A stretch of DNA of 64,000 nucleotides from an uncultured Ruminococcus sp. (GCA_902785365.1 CACZYC010000004.1:29731-93730); one strand, 5' to 3'; positions 43,846-52,695 are shown, counted from the first letter of the stretch. Program-made: numbers and translations. The notes: generated by a model not told the origin, from the letters alone.

Positions 43846-44570
43846 TTTATCGCCTCCCCGGCTATAGTAATAAATGCTTCCTCAAAATCATTGTTGTTTG
43901 CTTTTTCTTTCAGCTCGGCGGCTGTACCCTGAGCGCAAAGCACACCATGCGCCATAATGCCGATGCGGTCGGCAAGGTTTTCAGCCTCCTCAAGATAATG
44001 AGTTGTCAGTATTATTGTAATTTTACCTTTGAGCTGTTCAATGATACGCCAAAGCTCCCTGCGGGCAAGAACGTCCAGTCCCAGAGTGGGTTCATCCAGA
44101 AAGAGGATTTCGGGTTCGGTGATAAGCGCCATAGCAATACTCAGTCTGCGCTGCCAGCCGCCGGAGAGCGTGGACGCCTTGCTTTTCGCGGTTTCTTCCA
44201 TAGAAAAGTCTTCTATTATCCTGTCGGCTTTTGCGCGCGCTTCTTTTTTGTCAGCGCCGTATATCCTGGCTATAAACTCCAGATTCTCTCGAACGGTTAA
44301 TTTTGCTCCTACGGCAGTCTCCTGCGGAGAAACATTTATCAGTGACTTTACCTTTTCTTTGTCCGTCACAATACTGAAGCCCATAAGCTCCGCGTCACCC
44401 GAGCTTGGTGCGGTAAGGCAGGAAAGCATTTTTATAGTGGTTGATTTTCCCGCGCCGTTCACTCCCAACAACGCGTAAAGCTCACCCTTGTTTATTGTAA
44501 GGTTGAGATTGTTGACGGCTGTTATGTTTTTATACTTTTTTGTCAGATTTACTGTTTTTACCGCTTCCAT
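43842..44570 (-). CDS. ABC transporter ATPase (DrrA/CcmA-like)
   Basis: The 242-residue ATPase has Walker A GVNGAGKSTT (about 36-45), signature LSGGWQRRLSIAMAL and Walker B EILFLDEPTLGLD, followed by the switch His in TTHYLEEA. It powers the ABC-2 permease encoded immediately downstream. GGAGGG precedes its start. The regulator gene at 44583 is 12 nt upstream, so the three form one operon. Confidence 0.93.
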   Translation of the reverse strand: MEAVKTVNLTKKYKNITAVNNLNLTINKGELYALLGVNGAGKSTTIKMLSCLTAPSSGDAELMGFSIVTDKEKVKSLINVSPQETAVGAKLTVRENLEFIARIYGADKKEARAKADRIIEDFSMEETAKSKASTLSGGWQRRLSIAMALITEPEILFLDEPTLGLDVLARRELWRIIEQLKGKITIILTTHYLEEAENLADRIGIMAHGVLCAQGTAAELKEKANNNDFEEAFITIAGEAIK

Positions 44571-44582
44571 ATTTCCCTCCTG

Positions 44583-44987
44583 TTATTTACGGAAGAAATT
44601 CCCGAGTGATACCTTCGCAAGCGCCAGACCGCCCTTGGATTTATCCCCCATAACCATAAGGCGGTCACCCGCGTTAAGGTCGAAAACTTCACGCGCGTAT
44701 TTGGGAATAACTATCTGTCCCCGTTCGCTTATTTTAACCATTCCGAAAATGTATTTTCCCTCGGACGTTTCCATATTTATCTGTTGTTCCTCAAGCGGCA
44801 GACTCACAAGAACATCAAGCGTAATTCGATAATATACCGCAATCTCATTACACTTGTATATATCGGGTGTGCTCTCGCCGTTTTCCCATTTTGCCACACT
44901 CTGTCGGGAAACCCCGAATCTTTCGGCAAATTCCTCCTGGCTGAGGTTTTCTTTTTTTCTGAGATACTTAACGTTTGAAGCAAACAA
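44583..44987 (-). CDS. Regulator with XRE and AbrB-type DNA-binding domains
   Basis: The 134-residue protein starts at TTG (AAAGGT about 10 nt upstream). It has an N-terminal XRE helix-turn-helix (about 4-58; LSQEEFAERFGVSRQSVAKW) and a C-terminal SpoVT/AbrB-type swapped-hairpin domain (about 82-125; VKISERGQIVIPKYAREVFD). Both halves bind DNA in their own families. It is the first gene of the ABC exporter operon and probably controls it. This two-domain form is known with small ABC exporters in Firmicutes. Confidence 0.88.
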   Translation of the reverse strand: MFASNVKYLRKKENLSQEEFAERFGVSRQSVAKWENGESTPDIYKCNEIAVYYRITLDVLVSLPLEEQQINMETSEGKYIFGMVKISERGQIVIPKYAREVFDLNAGDRLMVMGDKSKGGLALAKVSLGNFFRK

Positions 44988-45047
44988 AGCAAATCATACC
45001 TTTCATATATTCTTGATTTTTCTTGTTTTTCATTTCTTTCAAAATGT

Positions 45048-45076
45048 ATTATAGCTCAGTTTTGTCGGGTTTTCAA
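45048..45076 (-). promoter_or_regulatory. Promoter of the XRE-AbrB/ABC operon
   Basis: TTGAAA (45076-45071), 17 bp, TATAAT (45053-45048), about 60 bp upstream of the TTG start. Confidence 0.75.
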
Positions 45077-45125
45077 CCAATTATCCTTTACATTTTTTGT
45101 TAATAAAAGTAGCATTCGGACAACA

Positions 45126-45210
45126 AGAAAGCGCGCGCATCTAGCGCGTCCGCTTTCGTATAGTCATCGCTCGTGCGCGCGCAGCGTGCTACTGAGCGGG
45201 CAATACAAAT
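45126..45210 (+). repeat. GC-rich two-hairpin repeat, copy B
   Basis: An 85-bp element with hairpin 1 (GAAAGCGCGCGC..GCGCG..CGCTTTC), the linker GTATAGTCAT, hairpin 2 (CGCTC..GAGCG) and the AT-rich end GGGCAATACAAAT. It is nearly identical to copy A and related to copy C (13508-13593). It lies in the 360-bp gap 44988-45347. Confidence 0.85.
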
Positions 45211-45219
45211 TATTTTTTG

Positions 45220-45306
45220 TTTGGTAGGAGTTGGTATTATATCACAGTTTAGATATTACATATAGTATAATAATTATTATACAGATTGTTGTAATTTCCT
45301 GCCAAA
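45220..45306. repeat. Inverted repeat with an 18-bp internal palindrome
   Basis: TTTGGTAGGA (45220-45229) and TCCTGCCAAA (45297-45306) are inverted with one mismatch, 67 bp apart. Between them is the perfect palindrome GTATAATAATTATTATAC (45265-45282). There is no gene here. Confidence 0.5.
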
Positions 45307-45310
45307 TCAA

Positions 45311-45334
45311 AAGAGGCTGCTTTCGCAGCCTCTT
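45311..45334 (-). terminator. Terminator of the GldA/F/G-like operon
   Basis: AAGAGGCTGC-TTTC-GCAGCCTCTT, followed by TTTGATT on the minus strand. Confidence 0.8.
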
Positions 45335-45347
45335 AACTATTATTTAG

Positions 45348-47018
45348 TTACCAAAAGCTCTTTACTTCGTTGCCCTTGGATACGTCCTTTGCCTGGGTTT
45401 TCAGCTTTTCAACATATGTCGCGCTCACCGTACCGTTCAGGACTCCGTTGTATGTGACGATATAATTCGAACCGCTCTTGTAGAACTTCAGAACATCATC
45501 GCCTCTTTCAGAGGAGTATGAATAAATCACAGTCAGATACGGATTTCCGCTCGGAGCCTTGGCAATTTTATCGCTCTTCTTGAGCAACGTCAAATTGCTG
45601 AAGAAGGTTTCAAAATTACCTTCATCAATTTTTTTGCCGTTATATTTGGTTGTGGTTTTTGTTGTGGAGTTTTCCTCGCCGTTGTCATCGGTTGTCTTGA
45701 TTGTCTTGGTAGTGACATCAAACGAGTAGTTTTCCACTTTGAGATTTCTGACAGTCTTAAGGTCAACTTCCAGAACGGTTTCGGACATCAGCTTTTCATA
45801 GCTTGAGTTCACCCACGCAATTTTGTCGGCGCTGATTTTATAGACGATATTACCGCTCTTCTTCATAATGTTGCAGTTGCCCTTAGAGTCAGGTTTTGAA
45901 GCGATAAAGTTGATAGTCTCGTCAGGGTAAACCGCCTTTATCTCAGCCTGGGGATTGGTAAGTCCCAGCTCGCTCAGTACGGACGCGTTCGGATTGACCG
46001 CCATAACCTTGTCGGCAAAAAGCCCGCGTATTCCGCCCGATATGTTTGACGCCTCTGAATTGTCGGCGAAGCACTTGTCGGGAGATGTGATTACATAGTC
46101 GTTTTGTATTTCGTTGTCACGGTTGGGTTCGAGCACAACTGTTTTCGGGAAGTTCTTACCGCTGAGAGTAACGGTCTTGAACTCGGATTTTTCGGTATCC
46201 TCAGCCGCCTCGTTTATTGTAAGACTTACGAGGTCGTTAATTCCGTAGAGCAGATGGTCGACTGTCTCTGTGTCGCACAGGAATACAGCGTTTCCGCTGC
46301 CAAACATAACATATGTACCGAGATTCTGCGGCGCTTTCGTTCCGACTTTGATAACGGATTTTGTGCCGTCGTCGTAGGTGACGTTCGCCACGCTGCGCGG
46401 TTTGTCAAAGCCAAAGTCAGCCTTCTTTCCGCTCACGTCAACACACGACACGGACTTGAACGCAAGCTTTGAACACGCGCTTGCGATTTCGTCAGGCTCG
46501 CCCGACTGCAAATCATATTTCTCAAACCCTTTTACCGTGTATTGAGTCTTCTCGGTTTTTTCGACAGCCTTACCCGTCTCGGGATCTGTTTCCTTGGTTT
46601 TTTTGGTTGGAGTGTAGGAGGTTATAACTGTTGTTCCCTTGTCGTTTTCGAGCTTTACAGTCTTAATATCCGCGGGGATGAATGAGAGCAGTTCTCCCGA
46701 ACCGTTCTTTTCAATCTTGCCGTCTTTTGTTTTTACTTCAGCCTGCCAGACTTTGTTTTTGTCCGGCTGCGTCGTCACCGAAGCGGCGCCGTCGATGATT
46801 TCGTTTTTCTCGTCGCCCTTGGGAATAAACAGCAACGCTAAAAGAACACCCGCAAGCACCACAAGCACGCATATCGCTATAATAAGTGTTTTTGTGGTGG
46901 CTGTGGTCTTTTTTTGTTTCACGGATTTTTCGGGAGTTTTTTCAAAGTTATCCAGAACGTCATCCTTTGATGTTTCATCTTCGATTATTACGTCGGGAGC
47001 GTTTTTGTTTTCGTCCAT
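45348..47018 (-). CDS. DUF4340 domain protein, membrane-anchored
   Basis: The 556-residue protein has a charged cytoplasmic N-terminus (about 1-40), one membrane helix (about 43-64) and a large outside part. That part has the repeated YTVKGFEKYDLQSGEPDEIA and ADFGFDKPRSVANVTYDDGT-like segments of DUF4340 proteins. DUF4340 genes regularly follow GldG-like genes in ABC systems with unknown substrate. It is the last gene of a four-gene operon: its start overlaps the stop of the GldG-like gene by 1 bp. A terminator follows. Confidence 0.88.
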   Translation of the reverse strand: MDENKNAPDVIIEDETSKDDVLDNFEKTPEKSVKQKKTTATTKTLIIAICVLVVLAGVLLALLFIPKGDEKNEIIDGAASVTTQPDKNKVWQAEVKTKDGKIEKNGSGELLSFIPADIKTVKLENDKGTTVITSYTPTKKTKETDPETGKAVEKTEKTQYTVKGFEKYDLQSGEPDEIASACSKLAFKSVSCVDVSGKKADFGFDKPRSVANVTYDDGTKSVIKVGTKAPQNLGTYVMFGSGNAVFLCDTETVDHLLYGINDLVSLTINEAAEDTEKSEFKTVTLSGKNFPKTVVLEPNRDNEIQNDYVITSPDKCFADNSEASNISGGIRGLFADKVMAVNPNASVLSELGLTNPQAEIKAVYPDETINFIASKPDSKGNCNIMKKSGNIVYKISADKIAWVNSSYEKLMSETVLEVDLKTVRNLKVENYSFDVTTKTIKTTDDNGEENSTTKTTTKYNGKKIDEGNFETFFSNLTLLKKSDKIAKAPSGNPYLTVIYSYSSERGDDVLKFYKSGSNYIVTYNGVLNGTVSATYVEKLKTQAKDVSKGNEVKSFW

Positions 47019-48535
47019 TACAATGCCCTCCTGCGAATAAATATCACAAGTCCTATCAGCAGAACAATCACAGGTATCGCTCCGATAAATATGATACCTA
47101 CCATAAATATTTTCTCAGCGGTAACCGTGCCGAGCTCGCCGTTGTCGTATTTTGCCGAAGAAATGGTAATACCCAAATCACCGCGGTTGGTGATTGTGTT
47201 GCATAAGTTGATAATATAGTTAGCGTTGTTATAGCTTGTTTCCATATAATTGGAAAGGAACATAATCGGAGAACCGAAAACTACAATGTTGCTCTTTTTT
47301 TCATCCTCGCCGCTGATCGTACCGATTGCCGCCGCGTTAATTCCGTTCTTTTTGAGGTAATCCTCCGCTTTGGCGTCCTCGCCGCTGTCAAACGGAACCA
47401 TACCCGCGCCGTCCTCTACGCTGAGCAGCGGTGACGCTGTGTCTTTGTTTAAGATTTCAACATCTCTTGAATCGCGGACAACCACGGGAACGTCGGGGTT
47501 TTTGAGCTCTTTTGTATATGTTTCGTTATTGTAATCCGTAATAAAGGTGTAATAGTCACCAATATAATACTTTGAACTTGTACAGTAAGCGAGTCCGTCG
47601 CTGACTTTCATACCATACTTTTTGAGCAGAGCGTCAATATTCGGAGTTTTCACCTTATCGTTTATCGGTATGTAAATCAGATTTCTTCCGAGCTCTCCGT
47701 CGTTGTTGAGCCAGTCTCCGAGCTTCTCCGCGGAGTCCTCGGAAAGGTCAACAGTAGGCGCGTAAAGCACAACGATTTTGCTGTCTTCTCTGGGCTTTGC
47801 GGTGAGAAGATTTACTTCCTTAACGTCATAGGCATTCTGTTTTAACAGTGAAACAAGCGCCGAATAGGCTTCCTTGTTTTCGCCCGAACCCGTTATAAAG
47901 TCAACCGAGGTCTTTTCGCCTGTGGTAACCTCCAGGATCGCCGTGATGACCGCCTGCTCAATAGTTGTCGCGGTATATACGCTGTATCCGTAATACTGGT
48001 AATACTCGCTTTTAGTGTCAATAGTGAAACACTCGTCCAGTGTGAGCGCTGTATAATCATCACCGCACTCCACTATCATAAGGTTATTGGCGTTCTCGGT
48101 GTTCCAATCAATCTTGTCATACTTTGTTGTGAATGTCGGATTTGACGATAAATCAATATATTTTAAAGTAATATGTTTGCTGTCAGCCGCCATTTTTTTG
48201 AGCAGTTCGTTTGCCTGTACAAAATACTGAGCGCCCGAGTAGGCGTTCATACCTGACTTAAAAGTTTTTTCCGACACCAGAACATAAAGGTTAACATCCT
48301 TGTCGAGCTGTTTTATGTAATCGACCGTATCTTTCTGAAGCTGATATGTGCCCGATGAGGTCATATCGAACTGCAAGTTCGGATAACGCTGTACTAAAAG
48401 TCCCGTGACAACGTTCAAAAGCACTACTATTGCCACTGCCGCCGCAAGGATAATGACCGCAACCGAACCTTTTTTGGTTTTTCTGGATTTAAAGAAGGCT
48501 TTTACTCTGCCTTGTTTTTTCTCTTTGTTACTCAT
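47018..48535 (-). CDS. GldG-family ABC-associated protein
   Basis: The 505-residue protein has a basic N-terminus (RVKAFFKSRKTKKG), a membrane helix (about 24-50), a large outside domain (about 55-465) and a C-terminal membrane helix (about 475-500) ending in basic residues. The outside part has the GldG/IFT52-like fold signatures DMTSSGTYQLQKDTVDYIKQ and ITGSGENKEAYSALVSLLKQ. In Bacteroidetes GldA/F/G form an ABC complex needed for gliding; in Clostridia the substrate and role are unknown. The operon order here is ATPase, permease, GldG-like, DUF4340. Confidence 0.88.
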   Translation of the reverse strand: MSNKEKKQGRVKAFFKSRKTKKGSVAVIILAAAVAIVVLLNVVTGLLVQRYPNLQFDMTSSGTYQLQKDTVDYIKQLDKDVNLYVLVSEKTFKSGMNAYSGAQYFVQANELLKKMAADSKHITLKYIDLSSNPTFTTKYDKIDWNTENANNLMIVECGDDYTALTLDECFTIDTKSEYYQYYGYSVYTATTIEQAVITAILEVTTGEKTSVDFITGSGENKEAYSALVSLLKQNAYDVKEVNLLTAKPREDSKIVVLYAPTVDLSEDSAEKLGDWLNNDGELGRNLIYIPINDKVKTPNIDALLKKYGMKVSDGLAYCTSSKYYIGDYYTFITDYNNETYTKELKNPDVPVVVRDSRDVEILNKDTASPLLSVEDGAGMVPFDSGEDAKAEDYLKKNGINAAAIGTISGEDEKKSNIVVFGSPIMFLSNYMETSYNNANYIINLCNTITNRGDLGITISSAKYDNGELGTVTAEKIFMVGIIFIGAIPVIVLLIGLVIFIRRRAL

Positions 48536-48548
48536 CGTTTATCCCCCC

Positions 48549-49256
48549 TTAGCTCCAGCGTTTTCTGTCCAGTACGCGGATTGTAAAGAAGATAAAGAGC
48601 GCAATAACACTCAGGAAGAATACAACACCCGAAAGGTCCAGCATACCGTATGTAAAGTTAGTGTAGTAATTGAGCGGGGAAATAGCTTCAAGAACTTTTG
48701 CAATCCAATCGACTTCCACCATAGAAATAATGGAGCTCATCATATAGAGCAAAAGTCCCACAGCCATACCTACAACAGCCGCGATTACCTGACTCTCGGT
48801 GAGCGCGCTTATAAACACATCAATAGCGATAAGCGCTCCGCCGACAAGTAGCAAGCCGATAATTGTACAGATTATAACAGGCCAGTCGGGCGCGGTAAAG
48901 AACGCGATAACCAGAGCGTACAAAAAGAAAATCATACAGCATATCGCGTAAAGGATGAACGCGCCGAGGAATTTGCCCATTACAATTTCAAGCAGGCTGG
49001 CGGGGGAAGTCAGCAAAGCCTGGTCGGTTTTTTGCTTCTTTTCCTCGCTGAAAGATTTCATAGAGATAATGGGTATAAGGAAAAGTATTACAACAAATAT
49101 ATTGCTGAATGTATAGCTCAGCGAGGATGTGTTGCCTACAAAACAGGTTCCCACAAAGAAGTAGCCCGAAAACCCGAAGAATACAGCCATAACAATGTAG
49201 GCTATTGCTGAGTTAAAGTAGGCGCTTAGTTCTCTTTTAAGTATAGCCGACATCAT
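48549..49256 (-). CDS. ABC-2-type permease, GldF-like
   Basis: The 235-residue protein has six membrane segments and the start MMSAILKRELSAYFNSAIAY, typical of GldF-like ABC-2 permeases. Motif SMKSFSEEKKQKTDQALLTSP is the cytoplasmic loop that contacts the ATPase. Its start overlaps the ATPase stop by 1 bp. It should form the membrane channel of the ABC system with the ATPase upstream. Confidence 0.9.
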   Translation of the reverse strand: MMSAILKRELSAYFNSAIAYIVMAVFFGFSGYFFVGTCFVGNTSSLSYTFSNIFVVILFLIPIISMKSFSEEKKQKTDQALLTSPASLLEIVMGKFLGAFILYAICCMIFFLYALVIAFFTAPDWPVIICTIIGLLLVGGALIAIDVFISALTESQVIAAVVGMAVGLLLYMMSSIISMVEVDWIAKVLEAISPLNYYTNFTYGMLDLSGVVFFLSVIALFIFFTIRVLDRKRWS

Positions 49257-50203
49257 TACACCTCCTCACGCTGATCCTGGGAGACAAGCTTGAGGAAGCT
49301 TTCCTCCAGAGTTTCGTTTCCGCTCTGCATATTAAGGATAACGCAACCTGCCGATGCGATAGCCTTGAACACGCTTTTGCGTATATCGTTCTCTTTTTTA
49401 TACTCAATAATATATCTCGCGGCGTTGTCGCCGATATCGCGGGTTTTGCGGATTCGGATTACCCCGGGGATAACCTTGAGCGCGCCGAGTACGGTTCCCT
49501 GGGAACCCTCAACGTCCAGACTGAGTTTTTCGTCGCCCGAGATAGAGGAACTCAGCTCCTCGGTCTTAGCGTCGGCAACAATTTTGCCGTTCGAGATTAC
49601 TATAATCCTGTCGCAGGTTGCCGATACCTCAGACAAAACGTGTGATGAGAAAATAACCGTGTGTTTCTTTCCGAGACTTTTGATGAGCTTGCGGATTTCT
49701 ATTATCTGCTTCGGATCCAAACCGACGGTGGGTTCGTCAAGAATGAGCACGGGGGGGTTGCCGAGGAGCGCCTGGGCAAATCCTACACGCTGGCGGTAAC
49801 CTTTGGAGAGGTTCTTAATCAGCCTTTCGCTGACGTCGGTAATCTTAACAAGCCTCATTATTTCCTCGATATGCTCGTGTTTCGGGAGACGCACCTTTTT
49901 GAGATTAAACATAAACTCAAGATACTTTCTCACAGTCATCTCCACATAGAGCGGGGGAATCTCGGGAAGATATCCTATCTTCTGTTTGACCGCTTTGGGG
50001 TCTTTCAGAATTTCGGCTCCGTCGACGGTAACTGTTCCGCTTGTGGATGAGATATATCCCGTTATAATATTCATAGTTGTGGATTTTCCCGCGCCGTTAG
50101 GCCCGAGAAAGCCAAGCACTTCTCCGCTGTCAGCGGTAAAGCTGATGTCATCTACCGCTTTGGTTCTTCCGTAGCGCTTGGTAAGGTTTTTAACCTCAAC
50201 CAT
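49256..50203 (-). CDS. ABC transporter ATPase, GldA-like
   Basis: The 315-residue ATPase has Walker A GPNGAGKSTT (about 35-44), signature LSKGYRQRVGFAQAL and Walker B VLILDEPTVGLDPKQ, then the switch His in SSHVLSE. A C-terminal extension of about 90 residues is usual for this subfamily. It energises the GldF-like permease. AAGGAG precedes the start and a strong promoter lies upstream. Confidence 0.93.
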   Translation of the reverse strand: MVEVKNLTKRYGRTKAVDDISFTADSGEVLGFLGPNGAGKSTTMNIITGYISSTSGTVTVDGAEILKDPKAVKQKIGYLPEIPPLYVEMTVRKYLEFMFNLKKVRLPKHEHIEEIMRLVKITDVSERLIKNLSKGYRQRVGFAQALLGNPPVLILDEPTVGLDPKQIIEIRKLIKSLGKKHTVIFSSHVLSEVSATCDRIIVISNGKIVADAKTEELSSSISGDEKLSLDVEGSQGTVLGALKVIPGVIRIRKTRDIGDNAARYIIEYKKENDIRKSVFKAIASAGCVILNMQSGNETLEESFLKLVSQDQREEV

Positions 50204-50240
50204 ACAATCACTCCTTTATTCTTGTAACAGTGTCATATTA

Positions 50241-50269
50241 ATTATAACTCAAAACTCATTTCTAATCAA
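50241..50269 (-). promoter_or_regulatory. Promoter of the GldA/F/G-like operon
   Basis: TTGATT (50269-50264), 17 bp, TATAAT (50246-50241), about 38 bp upstream of the ATPase start. Confidence 0.75.
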
Positions 50270-50322
50270 TACGAATAAAGCTAAATTTTTTGTGAAAACT
50301 AAGTAAAAACGAGGTGAATACG

Positions 50323-50679
50323 GTGCAATATGTTTTTGCTTTCTTAACGGGCGGTCTGATATGTGTAATCGGACAGATTCTGATTGACAAAACTTCGCTG
50401 ACTCCCGCGAGAATACTTACATTGTTCGTAGTAGCGGGAGTAATACTGACCGCACTCGGAATCTATGAGCCGCTTAAAACCTTTGCGGGAGCGGGCGCTT
50501 CCGTTCCGATTTCGGGGTTTGGATACCTTATGGCAAACGGCGTAAAGGAAGCGGTAAATGAAAACGGAGCCTTGGGTATACTGACAGGCGCCCTTACGGC
50601 TTCGGCGGGCGGCATAGCCTGTGCCGTGTTCTTTTCATTTGTCGCGGCGCTTGTTTCCCGCTCAGGCGACAAAAGCTGA
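50323..50679 (+). CDS. spoVAE: Stage V sporulation protein AE (SpoVAE)
   Basis: The better start is GTG 50323, with GAGGTGA 5 nt upstream, rather than GTG 50314, which lies in that site. The 118-residue membrane protein has the SpoVAE motif GGLICVIGQILIDKTSLTPA (about 11-30) and three or four membrane segments. SpoVA proteins form the channel that moves dipicolinic acid into the forespore and out at germination. It is alone here: spoVAC and spoVAD, its usual neighbours, are not in the window. A hairpin that covers its stop codon is shared with the convergent gene. Confidence 0.9.
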   Translation: MQYVFAFLTGGLICVIGQILIDKTSLTPARILTLFVVAGVILTALGIYEPLKTFAGAGASVPISGFGYLMANGVKEAVNENGALGILTGALTASAGGIACAVFFSFVAALVSRSGDKS

Positions 50680-50699
50680 CTCAAAAGGAGTCAGCTTTT
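50671..50699. terminator. Bidirectional terminator containing two stop codons
   Basis: AAAAGCTGACTC pairs with GAGTCAGCTTTT. It spans the TGA stop of spoVAE (50677-50679) and the last codons of the convergent gene (ending 50691). Confidence 0.8.
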
Positions 50700-51809
50700 G
50701 ATTTCTTTGAATGTTTTAAGTTCGTTTTTAATGTTTTTTCGGTTTTTGACAGATTTAAAAACCATTCTGTGAATATAGGTAAAAGGCAAAAACAGCATAC
50801 TCTTTTTCAGTATAGGGTAGGTGTCCTTCATCCAGCTAACGGGCGGGAAGATTCTCTTGAATATTACTTTGCTCGTTTTTTTGCCTTTGATTCGGTTTGC
50901 GTAAAGATTGTGTTCGCTTCCGTAAACACCGCTGATTATGATGTAGATCTCATCCTCCGAAAAACTGTCGACATCCCCGTCAACAAACCATTTGGAGCTG
51001 ATTCGATATACAAACTCACAGAACTCGGTGAGCCCCAGTTTTTCAAGCTCCGAGTCAATATACTCGTGATCGAGGTTAGGAAGCATTTTTTTGTTTACAA
51101 GATACATATCCATAAACGAACGTATACCCGTGCCCGACTCTTCATAGTGCTTGAAAAGATGCACAATCAGAAAAATATACAAGTCCTCGTCGCTCATTTT
51201 GTACTCGTGACCGCCGACATTTTTACCCTTGTTGATAAAGCCCTTGTAATAATCGCTGAACCGTGACGAAGCTTTTACCATTGAGTGGTGCAGCTCAAGT
51301 ACCATAAGCGGCGGTTTTATATACTCGTCGTGGTGAAACTGTCCGATATGGTCAGGCATATATCCCATATTTTTAATCAGCGCTCCCGCTTTTTGGAGGT
51401 CTTCGGATCTGATTAGATAGTCCAAATCTCCCATATAGCGGTAATCTGCCTTAGGGTAAAGCTCACAGACGGGAAAACCCTTAACGGGCATAAAGTCAAT
51501 TTCGTTTTCGTTAAAGGTTTCTTTCAGCGCATCCGCTTCCATCCTCTGAATCATATTGCGGTGGACGCCTTTATTTCTTTCGTCACGCCATATTTTCAGG
51601 AGTTTTTCCTCGGGCTTGTTGTTAAGCTTTTCAACAGCGTAAAACGTTGTGTTTGCGATATCGTGCAGCTTGCATACCTTGTATATATAATTAAAATCTA
51701 TCCCTTCTGTCGGTTCGGGCGGCTGAGTTTCGTCAACCGCGGCAGAGGTAAGCTTTAACACATAGCTTAAATTATAAAGTTTTTGTTCTCTGGTTAAATT
51801 TTCCGACAT
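50691..51809 (-). CDS. Nucleotidyltransferase-family protein (NTP_transf_5 type)
   Basis: The 372-residue protein has the core motif MPVKGFPVCELYPKADYRYMGDLDYLI (about 103-129) of the NTP_transf_5 family, where Asp-x-Asp binds metal and Arg contacts the nucleotide; only part is quoted by position. A second acidic block (VLELHHSMVK) follows. Family members occur in capsule, lantibiotic and surface-glycan loci, and their substrates are mostly unknown. It begins 16 nt after the SDR gene stop and is probably co-transcribed with it. Confidence 0.82.
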   Translation of the reverse strand: MSENLTREQKLYNLSYVLKLTSAAVDETQPPEPTEGIDFNYIYKVCKLHDIANTTFYAVEKLNNKPEEKLLKIWRDERNKGVHRNMIQRMEADALKETFNENEIDFMPVKGFPVCELYPKADYRYMGDLDYLIRSEDLQKAGALIKNMGYMPDHIGQFHHDEYIKPPLMVLELHHSMVKASSRFSDYYKGFINKGKNVGGHEYKMSDEDLYIFLIVHLFKHYEESGTGIRSFMDMYLVNKKMLPNLDHEYIDSELEKLGLTEFCEFVYRISSKWFVDGDVDSFSEDEIYIIISGVYGSEHNLYANRIKGKKTSKVIFKRIFPPVSWMKDTYPILKKSMLFLPFTYIHRMVFKSVKNRKNIKNELKTFKEIKS

Positions 51810-51825
51810 TTTTGCGTTTACCTTC

Positions 51826-52554
51826 CTAAATTATGAATCCGCCGTTTACTCCGAGCGTTTGTCCCGTTATGAATGAAGCATCGTCCGAAGCCAAGAACAA
51901 AACAGCGGCAGCGATATCCTCGGGAGTTCCAAGTCTGCCGAGCGGAGTTTCGTCCTTGAGTTCCTCTATTGTTGTATCATCAAAATCCGACATCATATCC
52001 GTCATAACTACCCCGGGAGCGATACAGTTTACACGCACGCCCGAAGGCGCAACCTCCTTTGCCAACGCTTTTGTCAGCCCGATTACTCCCGCTTTTGAAG
52101 CGCTGTAATGAACCTCACAGGAAGCTCCGACCTCGCCCCACATAGAGCCGATGTTAATTATCGCTCCGCTTTTTTGACGTATCATATATGGCAGCGCGTT
52201 CCGACAACAATAGAAAACTCCGTCGAGATTAACCCCGATTGTTCTTTTCCATTCGTCGTCCGTAATATCGGTAAAGAGCTTTTGAGATGATATTCCGGCG
52301 TTGTTGACGAGAACGTCAACCGAACCAACCTCCTCAAACATAGCTTTAACCTCATCAGGATTTGAAACATCCGCTTTTACCGCGCGGCATTTTACCCCAT
52401 AGGTTTTATTCAGTTTTGAAGCGAGTTCCTCGGCTTGCGTTTCACTGCGGTTGTAATTGATTATAACCGAATATCCCGCCTTTGCGAACGCGTGCGCTGT
52501 CGCGCTGCCGATTCCCCGTGAAGCCCCTGTAATAAGTACGGTTTTGATAACAAT
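51826..52554 (-). CDS. SDR-family oxidoreductase (FabG-like), no canonical start codon
   Basis: The reading frame carries a complete 242-residue short-chain dehydrogenase. The NAD(P) motif TGASRGIG lies at the N-terminus, then NNAG, the catalytic Ser in NIGSM and YSASK (Tyr and Lys), and PGVVMTDM. The frame is closed by a TGA at about 52575, and between that stop and the conserved start there is no ATG, GTG or TTG. The only candidates are ATT 52554 or GTT 52551, behind GGAAAGGCGAG. The first in-frame ATG (52341) would remove the whole cofactor site. So it uses a rare start or its start codon is mutated. Function: 3-oxoacyl-ACP reductase-like, or the EF-P 5-aminopentanone reductase (YmfI) type. 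Confidence 0.78.
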   Translation of the reverse strand: MVIKTVLITGASRGIGSATAHAFAKAGYSVIINYNRSETQAEELASKLNKTYGVKCRAVKADVSNPDEVKAMFEEVGSVDVLVNNAGISSQKLFTDITDDEWKRTIGVNLDGVFYCCRNALPYMIRQKSGAIINIGSMWGEVGASCEVHYSASKAGVIGLTKALAKEVAPSGVRVNCIAPGVVMTDMMSDFDDTTIEELKDETPLGRLGTPEDIAAAVLFLASDDASFITGQTLGVNGGFII

Positions 52555-52695
52555 CTCGCCTTTCCGAATTAGTCAAATACAATTATACACTGTCAACGTA
52601 TTTTTGGCAACCTCCGTACAAAATTTGCAAAAACCAAAAAAAGTGCTATACTATTACACAACAGGTGAAAACCCCGTAAAAAGGAGGAATTAATT

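Noticed and set aside
51826..52341. SDR gene starting at the internal ATG 52341
   Set aside because: This would remove the cofactor-binding half, which is intact in the same frame upstream.
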